Shown here in pieces: positions 36,701 to 49,260 of a stretch of 64,000 nt of DNA; position 1 is the stretch's first letter; the number at the start of each line of letters is the position of its first letter. A model generated the notes under the pieces. It did no database searches. It had not been told where the DNA came from and saw nothing but the letters and a program-made list of their open reading frames with translations. Made by a program: the position numbers and the translations under genes. This stretch comes from Struthio camelus (taxonomy: Eukaryota > Chordata > Aves > Struthioniformes > Struthionidae): contig NC_090952.1 of NCBI RefSeq assembly GCF_040807025.1, positions 26,347,068 through 26,411,067 on the forward strand, read 5' to 3'.

Positions 36701-39520
36701 TCTGTAAAATATACACAAGAAGTAAAGCAGCAACTTCAGAATGAATTCTCTGTGTGTGCTTTCCCTTTAGGAGATTAGGAAAACCCCACCAAGACTTTTC
36801 TGCTGAAATAGTTGCTCAGCATTCTTTTACTTTACATGCTTTATTTTGGATGAAACATCAGAAAATATTTTACAGTCAAGGATTAAGGATGTTACAGAGT
36901 GGGAAAGTACACAATGGATTTGTAACTTCAGATGTATTATGGTTCTGAAATAATCTGAAAATTTGTGTGCAGCATAGCGAATGGATAAAACATCAGACTG
37001 TAAAAACTTCAGTTGTTTTTAATCCAGACTTGGGATGAAGATACTATAACAGGGGCTATGTTTTACCGAATTGAATTTAAATTGCTACACACACTATTTC
37101 TTTGCCAGGAATGAAGTCTGGAGTGATTTAACACTGCTTGTGCTTAGGAAGGAAAGAATACCTGCACAGAGGGTCAAGAGCGCATGTGATAGCGAGGAAA
37201 TCTCTGTCTATAGCAGGGCAGAGAGCAGATGGGCTCGGAGAGGGGAACAAACATCCCACTTCGGGTTTCATATGAGCTTTGGAGATTCTGGAGTTAACTG
37301 CTGTAACTTGAAAACAAAGAACGCCATAGAGCCAGATACAAGACAGTAGGGATGGCAGAAAGGGGGACCCTTGACCTTACGTCGCTTATGTAATATACTC
37401 ATCTGAATCAGAAGATTTTGTGATAGTTACAGCAAAACAGGGGCCACTGTTTTCCTTGTTTCAGCTGAGACAGGCTGAAGTGATGCTAACTCATAAAGCT
37501 TCTCCACCATGCTCAACTGAAAGCTCAAAAATTCCAGGTTGTGATTTTTCTCATATGTCAGTCCTCAAAAGTCTCTGAAGTTAAGCTTCATACTCTAAAT
37601 CTAATCCTGGTATAACTAACTACCTCACTATGCAATTGCATATTTTTGCTGATAAAAGCATTTCCAGTCACATAATCTTGTGTTCACTTCTTTATAGATC
37701 TTTTCACAAAGACGAGCAGATTATCTTAGATTCTACTATAACTGTATTACTTTTTCCATTTAAAGTCATCATGGCTGTTTAATTTGGGGTGTGTTGTAGT
37801 CTCTCTCTTCTGCAGTTACGAGAGCTTTTGGATGTATGAGCTGGATGTGAGTGCTGCCCCCATCTTTGCAAGGTACAAAGTTGCGTGTCACTCCTGTACT
37901 CATCTGGTTTGTGCAGTATATCCCACTGAGCGACTTTTCTACTCTCTTCAAAAGTGTATGGTATCGGCGGATTCAACCCTGTGAAATGTTTGCTTGGACA
38001 GAACTGCCATTGGGGAATTGAGTTTCCTTTATGAAGAAGCCTATTAAAGGTAATACGGGTTTAAAACATTAGAGTCTAAACGTGTAGAACTATAATCTTC
38101 CCGTAGGCTTAGTCATGTCCCAGGAAATGTACAAGACAGTTTATGCAAACTCAAATTCTAGCAGAAAGTTAGCATCTCGTAGGCCTAAGGGAGCCAATGA
38201 GTTTGTATAGTTTGAATAAAGCAAGCGGCAACAACACATAATGAAATAATGTTTCACCAGCATCTGTTTCTGTGTTAGCAAGAAAAAAAAGTGGCAAATT
38301 TTCTGTATCTGCAAGAGATTTCTGTCATGATTTGGATTTTACTTTCTCTTTTCCCGTTCCAGTATTGAGCACTGCAATGAAAGCCACTGTTTTTCCACAG
38401 TAATTGCAGAGAAATTCTGTTCTGGAGTCTGATTCCAAACACCTGCTGGGAGGCTTTCAATCTGGTTTAACTAGATCACAAGTTACTAACTGTAGATATA
38501 TGTAACGGAGCCTAATCCCATAATCTAGACAGAACTACAAAACCTGAACAGGGAGGTCTTGCGCGCAGCTCATATTACCTGCCATTTGCACTAAGTCCGA
38601 AATGGGAGGCAAGCTAAGAGTTAAGATTTAGTCACTCACCCTTCTGCAGTTTATGGTTAGTGAGATCTGTGGGCTGATTTTCTTTTTTTCCAAAGTCTGA
38701 AGATAAATACGAAAAACAAAACTTCATGCCTTGGCCAAAAAGGAAAACAACTTCAGTTCAAAAATGGCATTTCTATGTTGGGTAAATATTATTTGTACTT
38801 GAGGTACAGAAGCCAAGGACTGGCATAATTAAAAAAAAAAAAAAAAGAGAGAGAGAGTGGTAGAATAATGGAAAAGCATTTTTGTCCCTTGATAGTAGCG
38901 AACAGTGAGAAAGGCCACTGCCTAGCTTCTGATGCTCACTGCTTGAAATATTCATATTTTTAAAAATACTTTTGCAGAACCAGACTTCTTAGTGCAGTTT
39001 TTAAGCTGCTCCATACCATCACTTTGTAACATAAAATTGTCCAGCAAGAGCACAAAGCTATAGAGCCAGAATCTAGAAATCGATACTGCAGTAGAAAGAG
39101 GGCCAGTATAAATGATATTTACCATTAGCTTTTTAACTTGCTGTTGACAAGCTTTTAACAATGGCAGCTATTCCTCTCTCTCTCTCCTTTCTATCATTTT
39201 CCAAGATTTAATACTGTTTTACCATTTTAGTTAAGGACTGGATTGTACAAATATTTACAGCCAGGCGCAGCATACAGCATTAACTGTGAATCAGCAAAGT
39301 TACCCACGCAGCATCCCTGTGATGTAAAATTCAATGGCATATAGATATCCCTATACAGCCCCCTTTGGAAGTGCAGTGTATTTAAACTATGATACCATTC
39401 ACATCCCCACCACATAATAGGGTAGTTTTAATCCCCTTGTTTACCCTGTTTTCCTGAATCTTAAAAACTCCACCAAAAATCCATCTTGGCCGAAATTTGA
39501 CAGATAGGTTCCCAGGGTGG
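30730..39520. other. Gene desert
   Basis: No gene supported. AT-rich blocks at 30.8-31.0 and 31.45-32.0 kb could be regulatory; an 8-bp inverted repeat lies at 31641-31663. A plus-strand stretch at 33041-33213 has an acceptor CGTGCTACAG and consensus donor ATG/GTAAGT with an open phase-0 frame, but the peptide is not convincing; a non-coding RNA exon is possible. An A-run lies at 38830-38846. Confidence 0.35.
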
Positions 39521-39529
39521 AAATAGAAG

Positions 39530-39890
39530 TCTTGCTATTTTTTAATGCGTTAAAACAAAGGTTTATTTAGTTTGGCCCTTTCCATATTTTACAGTGTTAA
39601 CAAAAATAGATGCTTGTTGCTTTAATAAGGGTTTTGATGTGGAAATTATTTACCATTTAGACTTTGTACACTCTAATTGCTTTTGATCCTTAAAAATATA
39701 TATAATGAAAGCCAGCTGAAAGACTGTGGTTTAAAAATGGGCTCTTGCACATTTAAAGTAAATTTTATCCTGCAATCAGTCATAAAGATCTTAACTACAG
39801 CTATCACATATCCTAAATATGTAATTGCTGTGGAGCCTTTCTGGTCTATTGGTTACAGGATACTAGTTTAGAAAAAGGGGAGAGCAAGCA
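39530..39890. promoter_or_regulatory. Candidate conserved non-coding block
   Basis: AT-rich, repeat-free, with AACAAAGG-type HMG/SOX cores near 39555 and ATTTAGTTTGG/TTAATAAGGG tracts. It lies beside the MITE-like element that follows. Supported by composition and motifs only. Confidence 0.22.
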
Positions 39891-39894
39891 CAAA

Positions 39895-40128
39895 TTTGGG
39901 CCCTGATTCTCTGTGAGTATTTTCAGGGGTATCAGCCATTCAGGGGGACTGGTCAGCTGCATAAAATATTGTATATACAGTTTTCTAGGATGGAGCCTTT
40001 GAATTTGATTGTGCAAAGACACAAATGAATAACTTAATTTGCATGGATGATCTCACTAAATTAAATGGGAACTGCTCTCGTGAGTAAAATGATTAATTAT
40101 GTCTGTGTTTTGGGATCGGACCCTTAGC
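39895..40128. mobile_element. Old MITE-like (non-autonomous DNA transposon) remnant
   Basis: The segment starts TTTGGGCCCTGATTCT and ends TTTTGGGATCGGACCC, with an internal AATGGGAACTGCTCTCGTGAG block. This follows the pattern, known to me from amniote genomes, of short palindromic elements with GGGCCC-type ends and a CTCACATGAGTAAA-like core. I cannot name the family with certainty. It is heavily mutated. A perfect octamer (40037-40044) lies inside it. Confidence 0.4.
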
Positions 40129-40320
40129 CAATTGGCTGCAGTGTGCCTCACCCCCTACCACGCACATTTCCTGGCTACTGAAGGAACGAGCTATGGTTAA
40201 ATGTACCTCCATCTAGATGGGGATCTGCCGTAAAAATCAGTGATGATTTTGGCATATGAATGCAGGGCCCAATATGACCTGATGCTCCAGTCTGCTCTAC
40301 ATGAAGCTATGGAATTACTA

Positions 40321-40358
40321 CTTTAAAAAAAAAGAAAAAGAAAAAGAAAGAACAAAAA
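40321..40358 (+). repeat. A-rich (AAAAAG)n-like tract
   Basis: Low-complexity A-rich stretch with regular G interruptions. Confidence 0.8.
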
Positions 40359-40359
40359 A

Positions 40360-42330
40360 TTCTAACTACTTCATTTTGAAGGATTTTAGAAGTCTCTAGG
40401 TCAAATACAGTTTAAGTGTGGACTTATTGGTTTATATTCTGAATGATCTGTAAGGATTGCTACGAAGGGAAGCCAGTATCTCTGCTTACTCTTAGTAATT
40501 TTACTTTCAAGTGAACAACTTCATATGGTATTGGCCTTCTTTAAAGGGGAGGAGAACACAGCTTGAGCATATTTGAAATTTAAATATGAAGGAAGTCTCA
40601 GGTTCTCTTCTTTTCAAATAACATAAAAAGCAAAGGAGATTCAGCCTCAAAAATTGTTAAAGATATTTAACACTCTCCATTAAAATCACAAAAGCAGTGT
40701 AATTCATTGTTATCAGAGAAATACTTTCTTTCAGCCCTTTCTTCTTTAAAGGACTGTGTGAGATATTTAATACCAAATTAGTATCTTCCATTAGTGTTAA
40801 TGGCTGCTAAGTACACACCATAAATTCTTGGTGTGTTAATTCCTCACTGGGAGCTATGCCTGTGGAAAGACTGCAAAGACAAGGCCTCACCCGCTCTCAA
40901 AGCAGAGCTAAGCGGGAAGCTGCTGCAAATCCCGAGTTTTGCAGCCGGCGGTTTGATATACGCATGATTGGCAGTTTATAAAAAGCCTGGATTTACTCAT
41001 TTTAGATTTACCCTAGTATAACCAAGACCTGGTTCTTATGATTATGCCCCGGACTCCCTTCCCCCTCTTCCAGATGTTTTTTTTTTTTTAATAATTTCAT
41101 GTATTCAGGAGTACCTGTGACTCATGAGTGCGAATCTGAAGTTTGTCTTCCTGCTGTTGCTTTGGGGTAACTCCTAGCATTAGCTGGCTCTCTCAGTGAG
41201 CTTACGGGGATGCTGCCTGATGCTCAGCAGTGCTGGGCTCCTCGTTCCTGTGTGGATGGTAATGGAAACTGAGCACTCAGCACCCTTGGAAATCAGGCCT
41301 CTGCGTGCACATAACGTGTGACAGGAGAGCAAAGACAACAGTGATCTATACTTAACATTAGGTGGCACAAAAGAGTTTCCTTTGCTCACAGGAATACTGA
41401 AATATATAGGGAATAATGAGCAGAGATTTTCTTGAAACAAAATTTTCCTTCCTTATTTTTTTCTGGCTTTCAGGTAGTCTTTGAAGTACTTTGTTTATAA
41501 ATGTATTTGGTTTTCTTTCATTGCATCTCTTTTGCCTCTTAACACAATTTATTAAAGAAACCCACAAAAACCAAACTCGGTCTATAGCTGTATTTACATA
41601 ACAGCTAAATGACTCTAAAACGAGCTAATTCCAGTAAAACGCCTTCTGTCCTTCCTCCAAACCAATGCCAGCTGGAAGAGCTTTACCTCTGAATTTTAAG
41701 ATTAAGCCTAACTACTTATGGCATGTTTTCACGTGAAGGGTTTTCTCACCTATCCTTGCTTGGAGATGTTTACAAACAGCAATCATTTACTCATGGTTTG
41801 GTAAACAGGCTACTTTGTACACATTGATTTTGTTCCTGGAATTGACTGAGTAATGTGATTTTTTTTTTCTCTATTCGCCTTTCTTTTTGGAAATAGTTGT
41901 AGCCTCTTGTCCCAGACTGATCCCTAACTCTTGCTGTGGAGGACTTTACCTCTGCGAGCAGGCAGGCAGCATGAAGCGGAAATGCTGGCATAAGGTAGTC
42001 TAGCAGCAAAAAGTGTCGCCCAAAGACCCGTGATATGATCAGGGGCTGGATCTCACAGTCTGTACTCGAGCAACCCACTCATTGACCCCTTCACAGGGCT
42101 TTGGCCTGACAAATCCTCCTCGACCGCTTGAGAGGCAACTGGAGTTTCCTGCCTCAGTGTATGAGCAGGATCAGGCCAGTCATCCCCAAGACTGTGGTGT
42201 CAGCGTTGTGCTGGAAGTTACAAAGATTTACAAAAACTAAATCAGTTCTTACGACTAAAAAATAAAGCATTCGCCCGCTGTTTTCATTCCAGATCCCTCT
42301 CACTAATAAGTACCGGGTTTAACGTTTGCT
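40360..42330. other. Gene desert
   Basis: No gene supported. A repeat-free AT-rich piece at 40.68-40.81 kb with TTATCAGAG and ATTAGTGTTAATGG could be regulatory. Confidence 0.35.
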
Positions 42331-42339
42331 GTCCGCGTG

Positions 42340-43370
42340 GCGATCGCCGCAGACGTGAGAAAGCGCCCGTCTACCCATGCTCGTATTTTGCAGTGACCTG
42401 GTCCTCGCTCTCTGAAGACAAACTAGCTCGAGTCTCTTTTGTGGACTGTGCTACTTGTCGGAAAAGGTAATTTTCTCCCCGCCCAAACAGCTCACAGAAC
42501 GGTCTGTTACTGCGTTCTCCCAGGTTCGGCTTTAAGCCGGGGGAAAAGGACGTTGCATCGGCGATGCAGTGAACTTTGCCGTTTTCCTGCCTCCTACCCA
42601 GCACCTCTCCTCCTCCTTTCGCCCTGGCCAGCTGCTGCCGCGTGCCCCTAGGCACGGTCACCGGCCGCGCGGCTGCCGCGGAGCCGCCGCGGGCGCGGAG
42701 CCGCCTCCGGCCGGCCCCGGCCCCGCTGCGGCCCCGGGGCAGCCGCGGACAAAAGGGCCTCGGTGCCCGCGGCGGCCCCGGCTGCTCGGGGGCGGCCGGC
42801 GGCTGAGCGCCGCCCCGCGGGGGGAGCGGCCGGGGGCTGCGCGCAGCGGGCGCGGCAGTTCCGCGGCTGCGGCTACCACCCGCTGGAGCAGGGCTCAGCC
42901 TCGCACCCTGCGCCGGGCCCGTGCGGAAGAGCCCGTATGGGCTCTGCCTCGCTGCTCCTGCCTGCACCATATACCCATACACACACACATATATATATGT
43001 ATAAAATACTGAAATATATATATATACACCCACACACACATATATATAATATATATTTATGTATATATATGTATGTGTATCCCAGCAGCGGGTGCGGGTC
43101 CAGCGGTGCACCCGCCGGCCTCGCCGCCGCTCTTAGCACGGGCTTACGGTGCGGCCGCTCCTGTCCGGGGCGGCGGCACCAGCGCTGCTCGCTGCCAGCC
43201 CGGTCCGCGCCCCGCCGCGCCCGAGGCAGGTGCGCGGGCGCTGCGCGGCCGCGGCCCGGCTGCAGCGCGGCGGCGGGAGGCGCGGGCAGGGCGGCCCCGG
43301 CGCGGCTCCGCGGGGAGCGCCGGCCTCGCAGCCTCCCCGGAGAGCCCCCTCCCAGCGCACAAACAACGCA
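42340..43370. other. CpG island just beyond the POU3F4 3' end
   Basis: GC- and CpG-dense DNA in two parts (42.54-42.96 and 43.08-43.37 kb) split by an AT/CA microsatellite. It ends abruptly at 43.37 kb where the AT-rich putative 3' UTR begins. Open frames here in all phases are GC artefacts: low-complexity Arg/Ala/Pro/Gly peptides. It could be a promoter for an independent or antisense transcript, or part of the Polycomb-type island cluster around POU3F4. Confidence 0.6.
42967..43083 (+). repeat. Compound (CA)n/(TA)n microsatellite
   Basis: Alternating CA, TA and TG tracts about 115 bp long, embedded between two CpG-island halves. Pure alternating purine-pyrimidine sequence can adopt non-B DNA. 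Confidence 0.9.
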
Positions 43371-43396
43371 ACATTTTTTTTTTTTTTGTAAAAATG

Positions 43397-43402
43397 TTTA
43401 TT
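43397..43402 (-). terminator. Most distal candidate POU3F4 poly(A) signal
   Basis: TTTATT on the plus strand, AATAAA on the minus strand, about 20 bases before a genomic A-run (minus sense) and the sharp shift to GC-rich DNA. Upstream alternatives are at 43589-43594, 43676-43681 and 44200-44205. Confidence 0.4.
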
Positions 43403-44001
43403 TAAACCTTTTTTTTTTTAATTTGTCCTTTTACAACAATAAAATATTGCGTCAATATAAACCCCTTGACTAAAACTGGTCGACAACCAAACGTTACAGC
43501 GACTCGTGTGTTTCGTTATTTTTTTTCGACACCTATTTAGGTTTTTTTTCTCTTTCTGAAACGTTTTCTTTTTAAACATAATGCGGAATTTATTGAAAAT
43601 AAATAATTGTTGGCAACTGCAATAGGCAATTTTGGATAAAATAGTTGAAAAAAGCAACCTTTAATGAAAATAGCGTTTATTATACATCAGTTACTAAATG
43701 AATAAACTAAATGATCTTTCTTTAAATTAATAACTTCCAAAAAACGTTTAATATACAAAACTGTACAGTTATAAAGTTGGCAGAAATAGGCAGGTCCTCA
43801 GTGTCGAGTTTTTTTTTTTTTTTTCTCTTTTAGCGCTTACTGAAAAATACTGGAAAAATATAAATGTCGAAAGGAAAAAATCTGAATGCCGGGGAGGGCG
43901 AGGGGCCGCGGGGCCTCCCGGCTCGGCCGCGCCGGGCCCGGCCCGGGGCTGCGCGGGGGCCCGGCCCGGCCCGCGCCGTGCCTGCGCCGGGGGGCCGCGG
44001 C

Positions 44002-44092
44002 TGTGCGCGCACACACGCGCGCACACACACACACACACAAATTTGACGACTGTTTTGTGTGCGTGTGTGTGCGCGAGTGTGCACGCCGTCCT
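44002..44092. repeat. (CA)n ... (TG)n imperfect inverted repeat
   Basis: A CG/CA-rich arm (about 44002-44040) and a TG/CG-rich arm (about 44053-44092) are near-complementary across a 12-base spacer. They form a long potential hairpin made of alternating purine-pyrimidine dinucleotides, which favours Z-DNA or Z-RNA. It lies inside the putative POU3F4 3' UTR. Confidence 0.75.
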
Positions 44093-44611
44093 CGCCTACA
44101 AACGCAGGGAAAGTACACAGCCACGGAGCGGGCGGAGGAGAGGGGGCGGTTACAGCTCAGCACTTCCCGATGCCAAAAAAATGGTTATGTTTTTAGCCTT
44201 TTATTGACTTAATTTGGTTTTGTTGTTGTTGTTGTTGCTGCTGTTGTTTTCCCTTCCCTGTTCGTTTTTATAAAAGCTTTTCAACCAACCTAGCATCTCC
44301 CTGTGACGCGGAAATAAGCTCAGCGTGAACCAAATGCGGGCGTTTTCTGTCCCCCTCCCTCCCTCCCGTCCCCCCCCCCCCGAAATTCATTAGACACCTC
44401 ATTCCTCTTCACTATCGAAACAAAATACAGAGAAACTGATTTCCGAAGCCAAAGCGCAGAATTATAAAGGTGTTTTACTACAGACCTCTCAGTCTGGCGC
44501 TGACCAAAAAGCCCAACACATCTTCGGAAAGAAAAGGACTGGCAAATGCCACGGTTTTGTTTGTGATGCTTAATTTCGGCTCTCTTTAAAAATTTTCCCT
44601 GGGAGTTGTTG

Positions 44612-44643
44612 TTGCTGTTGGGGGTGGGGGTGTGTGGGGGGGT
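44612..44643 (+). other. G-run cluster with quadruplex potential
   Basis: Four or more runs of G on the plus strand (GGGGG-T-GGGGG-TGTGT-GGGGGGG) meet the simple G-quadruplex rule. It lies opposite the POU3F4 transcript, so the mRNA itself would be C-rich here. Confidence 0.4.
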
Positions 44644-45316
44644 CAGGATTGTAATCCGACCGTTTTACCGTGTTAGGAAGTTCTTGAAAAGGAAGAGAAA
44701 AAAAGCTGCAAGGAACCAGGCTGCTCCCGGCGCCGGGCGTGCGGCCGCCGCTGCTGCCCGGCGCGGCGCCCCTGCTCGCCGGGGGCAGGCGGGGAGGAAG
44801 GCCCCGGCCGACCTCCTCTTCCTCGCCAAGTGACATTCCCGGGTCGTGGGGAAGGGAGAAAGGTTTGACTGATCAATTCGATACAAATTAGGTCACAAAT
44901 ATTGTGTACAGTTTGTAGTAAAACACCTCAGACATTTAAAAACGCTATATAAGTCTTTAAAAATGCAAAACTAGTCTATTGTAAAACAGATTCACCTGAA
45001 ATACAGCTGATATAACCAAGGCGCTGGAAGGTTATTCATAGGCACACATCTGTCTTTCCTTTTTTTTTGTTGGTTTTTTTTTTCCCGTGGGTTTTCTTTT
45101 TTTTTTTTCCTTCTTCCTAAGCGGAGACCGAAAACAAACCTTGTCTGCGAGTAAACAATACGTATTGATCAGCGAAAAGGTTTGAGAGAAAAAATATTGC
45201 CCAGACGGTGAGCGGGAAAGCCCCCGGCTCGAAGTCTCCCGTTATTCGCGTTCCCTCTTTCAACATAAGTTAAAACCCCGGCCGCAAATCCGCGCGGCTG
45301 CAGTCCGGCCCGCTAG

Positions 45317-46699
<1,383 letters not shown>

Positions 46700-46885
46700 T
46701 TAACTCCTTCCGCGCCGCCAAGCGGGGGGCGCCGCGCCGCCGTTTAAAGGCGCCGCCGGGAGCGCCGGGCAGAGGCGGGAGCGCGGCGGAGCGCGGCGCT
46801 GCCCCGCGGGCCCCCGGCCGGCCGGCCCCGCGCCTCGTCTCGCCGCGTCGGCCCGCGCCCGAGGACGGTTTCGTCCGCTTTAAGA

Positions 46886-46985
46886 GGAAAAAAAAAAAGA
46901 AGGAAAAAAAAAAAAGGAAAAAAAAGGGGAAAAAAGGAAAAAAAAAAAGAAAGGGGAAAAAAAGAAGGGAGAAAAAGAAAAGCAC
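46886..46985 (+). repeat. A/G-rich polypurine tract
   Basis: About 100 bases of almost only A and G, followed by a C13 run at about 46994. Such mirror-like polypurine tracts can form triplexes. The lysine-rich and phenylalanine-rich frames over it are artefacts. Confidence 0.85.
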
Positions 46986-47079
46986 AACTGACTCCCCCCC
47001 CCCCCAAGCGCTTTCCAGTATCCGCGTGAATAAGCCGCAGCGCTGCCTCGCCCGTCAAAGTTTGAGCTATAAAAGAAAT

Positions 47080-47340
47080 TAATGAGGCGTGTCTCCGCGG
47101 AGCGCTGCGCCAGGTGTGCGCGTGTTGCGGGGGTTATTCCAAAAAAAAAAAAAAAGAAAGAAAAAAACCCCAAGACTTGGGGAAAACAAAAAAAAAAGCG
47201 CGGCGAGCTGCTGGCCGCACAAAGCGGCGCGGCAGGGCCGGGGGTGCCCGCGCCCGCGCAGGTCGCGCCCTCGCGGGAGCCGGCGCAGCGCCCGCCGCCC
47301 CCCGGCCCCGCTCCGCGGGGGCCGCTCGCGTTTGTTGTCG
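47080..47340. other. CpG-rich block with internal A-runs
   Basis: CpG-dense DNA with A13-15 runs at about 47141-47155 and 47189-47197. Part of the island cluster upstream of POU3F4. Confidence 0.5.
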
Positions 47341-47349
47341 TGCTCGGCC

Positions 47350-47640
47350 TGAGCAAATTAAACACCTAATACCTTAGAAAATCCCCCAAGTTAAAAAATG
47401 ACCTTTCCTTGCATAATTTTGGAGGTAACCTAGCTGCGTAATTATATTTGCACTTGCCGAAGACTGCATCAGAGTTCCCTTATTGGTTTGAAATTCCATT
47501 AAATATATTGCAAGAGCTCCTAGGTTAAGCTTGATTTAAATTTGCATACATTTTCATATATTTAGCAGAAATAAAAGAAGGCTTGCAGCTACCAGAAAGT
47601 CATTAAGGCATTAGTTTCTCTGAGAAGACAGATCTGAAGA
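47350..47640. promoter_or_regulatory. Candidate proximal POU3F4 enhancer with octamer
   Basis: A sharply bounded AT-rich block between two CpG islands, about 1.0-1.2 kb upstream of the POU3F4 start. It carries a perfect octamer (ATTTGCAT, 47540-47547), TAATTATATTTGCA near 47440, and TATTGGTTT/CCATTAAAT. Its position, its contrast with its surroundings and its POU site suggest an autoregulatory or POU/SOX enhancer. Conservation is not measured. Confidence 0.4.
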
Positions 47641-47689
47641 AAATTCAAGAAAAATGCGAGAAATATATAGAGCCAAGGTGAGCTTTCCT

Positions 47690-48045
47690 CTGCCTCCTCC
47701 CGAGCGGAGCGGCAGCGCTTTCCTCATTATAATAATAATCGCAATAATTTCTCGCGGAGCTGGGGCCGGCGCCCACGCGGGTGCGGGACGGCGGCGCGGG
47801 GGCAGCGCGGGGCGAGGGCAGCGGGCCGGGCTGGCCGCGCCTGCGGGGGCTGCGCGGGGGCGGCGCGGGCCCTGCGCGCCCGCTCCGCGCCCGCTCCGCG
47901 CCGCCGCAGGCAACTTGCAGGCAACTTCCCAGGCGGTGGGAGGGGGCAGGAGCGGGGAAACGGCCCTTGGCGAGCCGGTCCTGCGCGCAGAGCCGCGCTC
48001 CTGGCCGCGGCCGAGCGCGGGGAAGGCTGCGACGGGGCAGATAAA
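47690..48045. other. CpG island upstream of POU3F4
   Basis: GC-rich, CpG-dense, bounded by AT-rich sequence and an adjoining T-run/A-run pair (48066-48080, 48131-48175). Frames here are low-complexity artefacts. Confidence 0.6.
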
Positions 48046-48189
48046 GAGTTTTATTAGCATCCTCTTTTTTTTTTTTTTTCCCCCCTCCGCCTTCACAAGC
48101 TTCTCAAAATAAATATCACCGGAGCCCGCGGAAAAAAAAAAAAAAAAGAGAAAAAGAAAAAAAAAAGAAAAAAATCCACCCTGCATAAA

Positions 48190-48780
48190 AACGTAGCTAA
48201 ATTATTTAAAATTAATTTACACTTTAACTTCCGAAATAATTTTTCAAATCCCATTGCCCGTGAAAATAGATGTTCGGATCCGCCGTTTAATTAAGGCAGA
48301 GTCTCTAGCAGGGAAATAAAACCCCGAATGTCCCATTTTAATATTTGTTGCGAATGCATCTAAGGCAGAGCTGAGCGCCGTAACGCTGCGCTCCTGGCGG
48401 AGGAGGCTCCGATCTCGCCTATAGGAGAGTATGGTTTATTTTAAAGTGTTTTTATCTGCATATAGTTAAATCTTCTTGCTGTTCTAACTAATCTGCTGGA
48501 GAGGGTTTCTTTAGCTCTTTCCTGTCAGTCTAACTTCCCAAGTGTAACAGATGCCGCTCTCAAGCGGTCCTTTCTGCTGCTTTTCTTTATTCAGCCTCGC
48601 ATATTTCTCCCCATGATCTGGGTTTCCATAGAGAGAGGAATAAAAGGGGGACCATGGCCACAAATCCCCTGCCCCATGCAGAATAAAAGAGCCTTATTCA
48701 ATAGACGACCCCGTCTGGACATGGGAGAAAAATAAGTACATGCAAAGCTACTGTTGCAAGAATTTGTAACTTATTTTTCA
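48190..48780. promoter_or_regulatory. Candidate conserved upstream non-coding block
   Basis: AT-rich and repeat-free with many homeodomain-like cores (TTAAAATTAATTT at 48208, GTTTAATTAAGG at 48285, TTTTATCTGCATA at 48449). It lies 2-2.4 kb upstream of the POU3F4 start. Regulatory role inferred. Confidence 0.3.
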
Positions 48781-49029
48781 TAGACTGAAACCCATTAAAG
48801 TAAAAAAAAGTTTCTGGGTTTGGACTGGGCTCTCCAGCCCTTTGGCTCCAGGTGCCTTCGCACTGGGGAGACCCGCGTTTCCCCCCAGCAAATAGCTGGA
48901 TTTAATATACACATATATTTTTATTTCTGCTAAACCGCTGGCATGAAAAAGATCACACAATAGCTCGGGGAAGCCTACCGTCTCGGGGCAGCTAGAAGTC
49001 GCTATAGAGAAAACCCCGGCTTTGAAGTG

Positions 49030-49260
49030 CAGGAGCGGTAATTGTGTCGAGTCCCCTCACCGGGCTGGGGAGGAGGCAGGAGAGCGGCGGAGGCTCCGCG
49101 CTCGGCCGCCCCGCGGAGCGCTGCGCGGAGCCTCGCGGCGGCCCCGCTCCCCCGCGAGCCGCCCTCCGGCCGCTGGGAAGCGCGGGGGCTGCGCGCCTGG
49201 GTGCGGGCGCGTTTGCAGCTCTCCTCGCGTCGGGCAGCGCGACGAACGGGTTTATTATCA
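49030..49260. other. CpG island
   Basis: Short CpG-dense block in the upstream island cluster. No coding frame of credible composition. Confidence 0.5.

Larger units (their letters stand above)
43378..45316 (-). other. POU3F4: Putative POU3F4 3' UTR
   Basis: The stretch after the stop codon is mostly AT-rich with T-runs (A-runs in the plus sense), as in 3' UTRs of class III POU genes, and stops abruptly at a CpG island near 43.37 kb. Minus-strand AATAAA signals lie at 44200-44205, 43676-43681, 43589-43594 and 43397-43402, so several polyadenylated forms are possible, the longest about 1.9 kb. A GC-rich insertion (43.88-44.13 kb), a CA/TG hairpin and a (TTG)n tract (44220-44250) interrupt it. 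The true end cannot be fixed without RNA data. Confidence 0.5.

Noticed and set aside
42569-43473. Long Arg/Ala/Pro/Gly-rich frames on both strands
   Set aside because: CpG-island artefacts: open in several phases at once, no credible composition.
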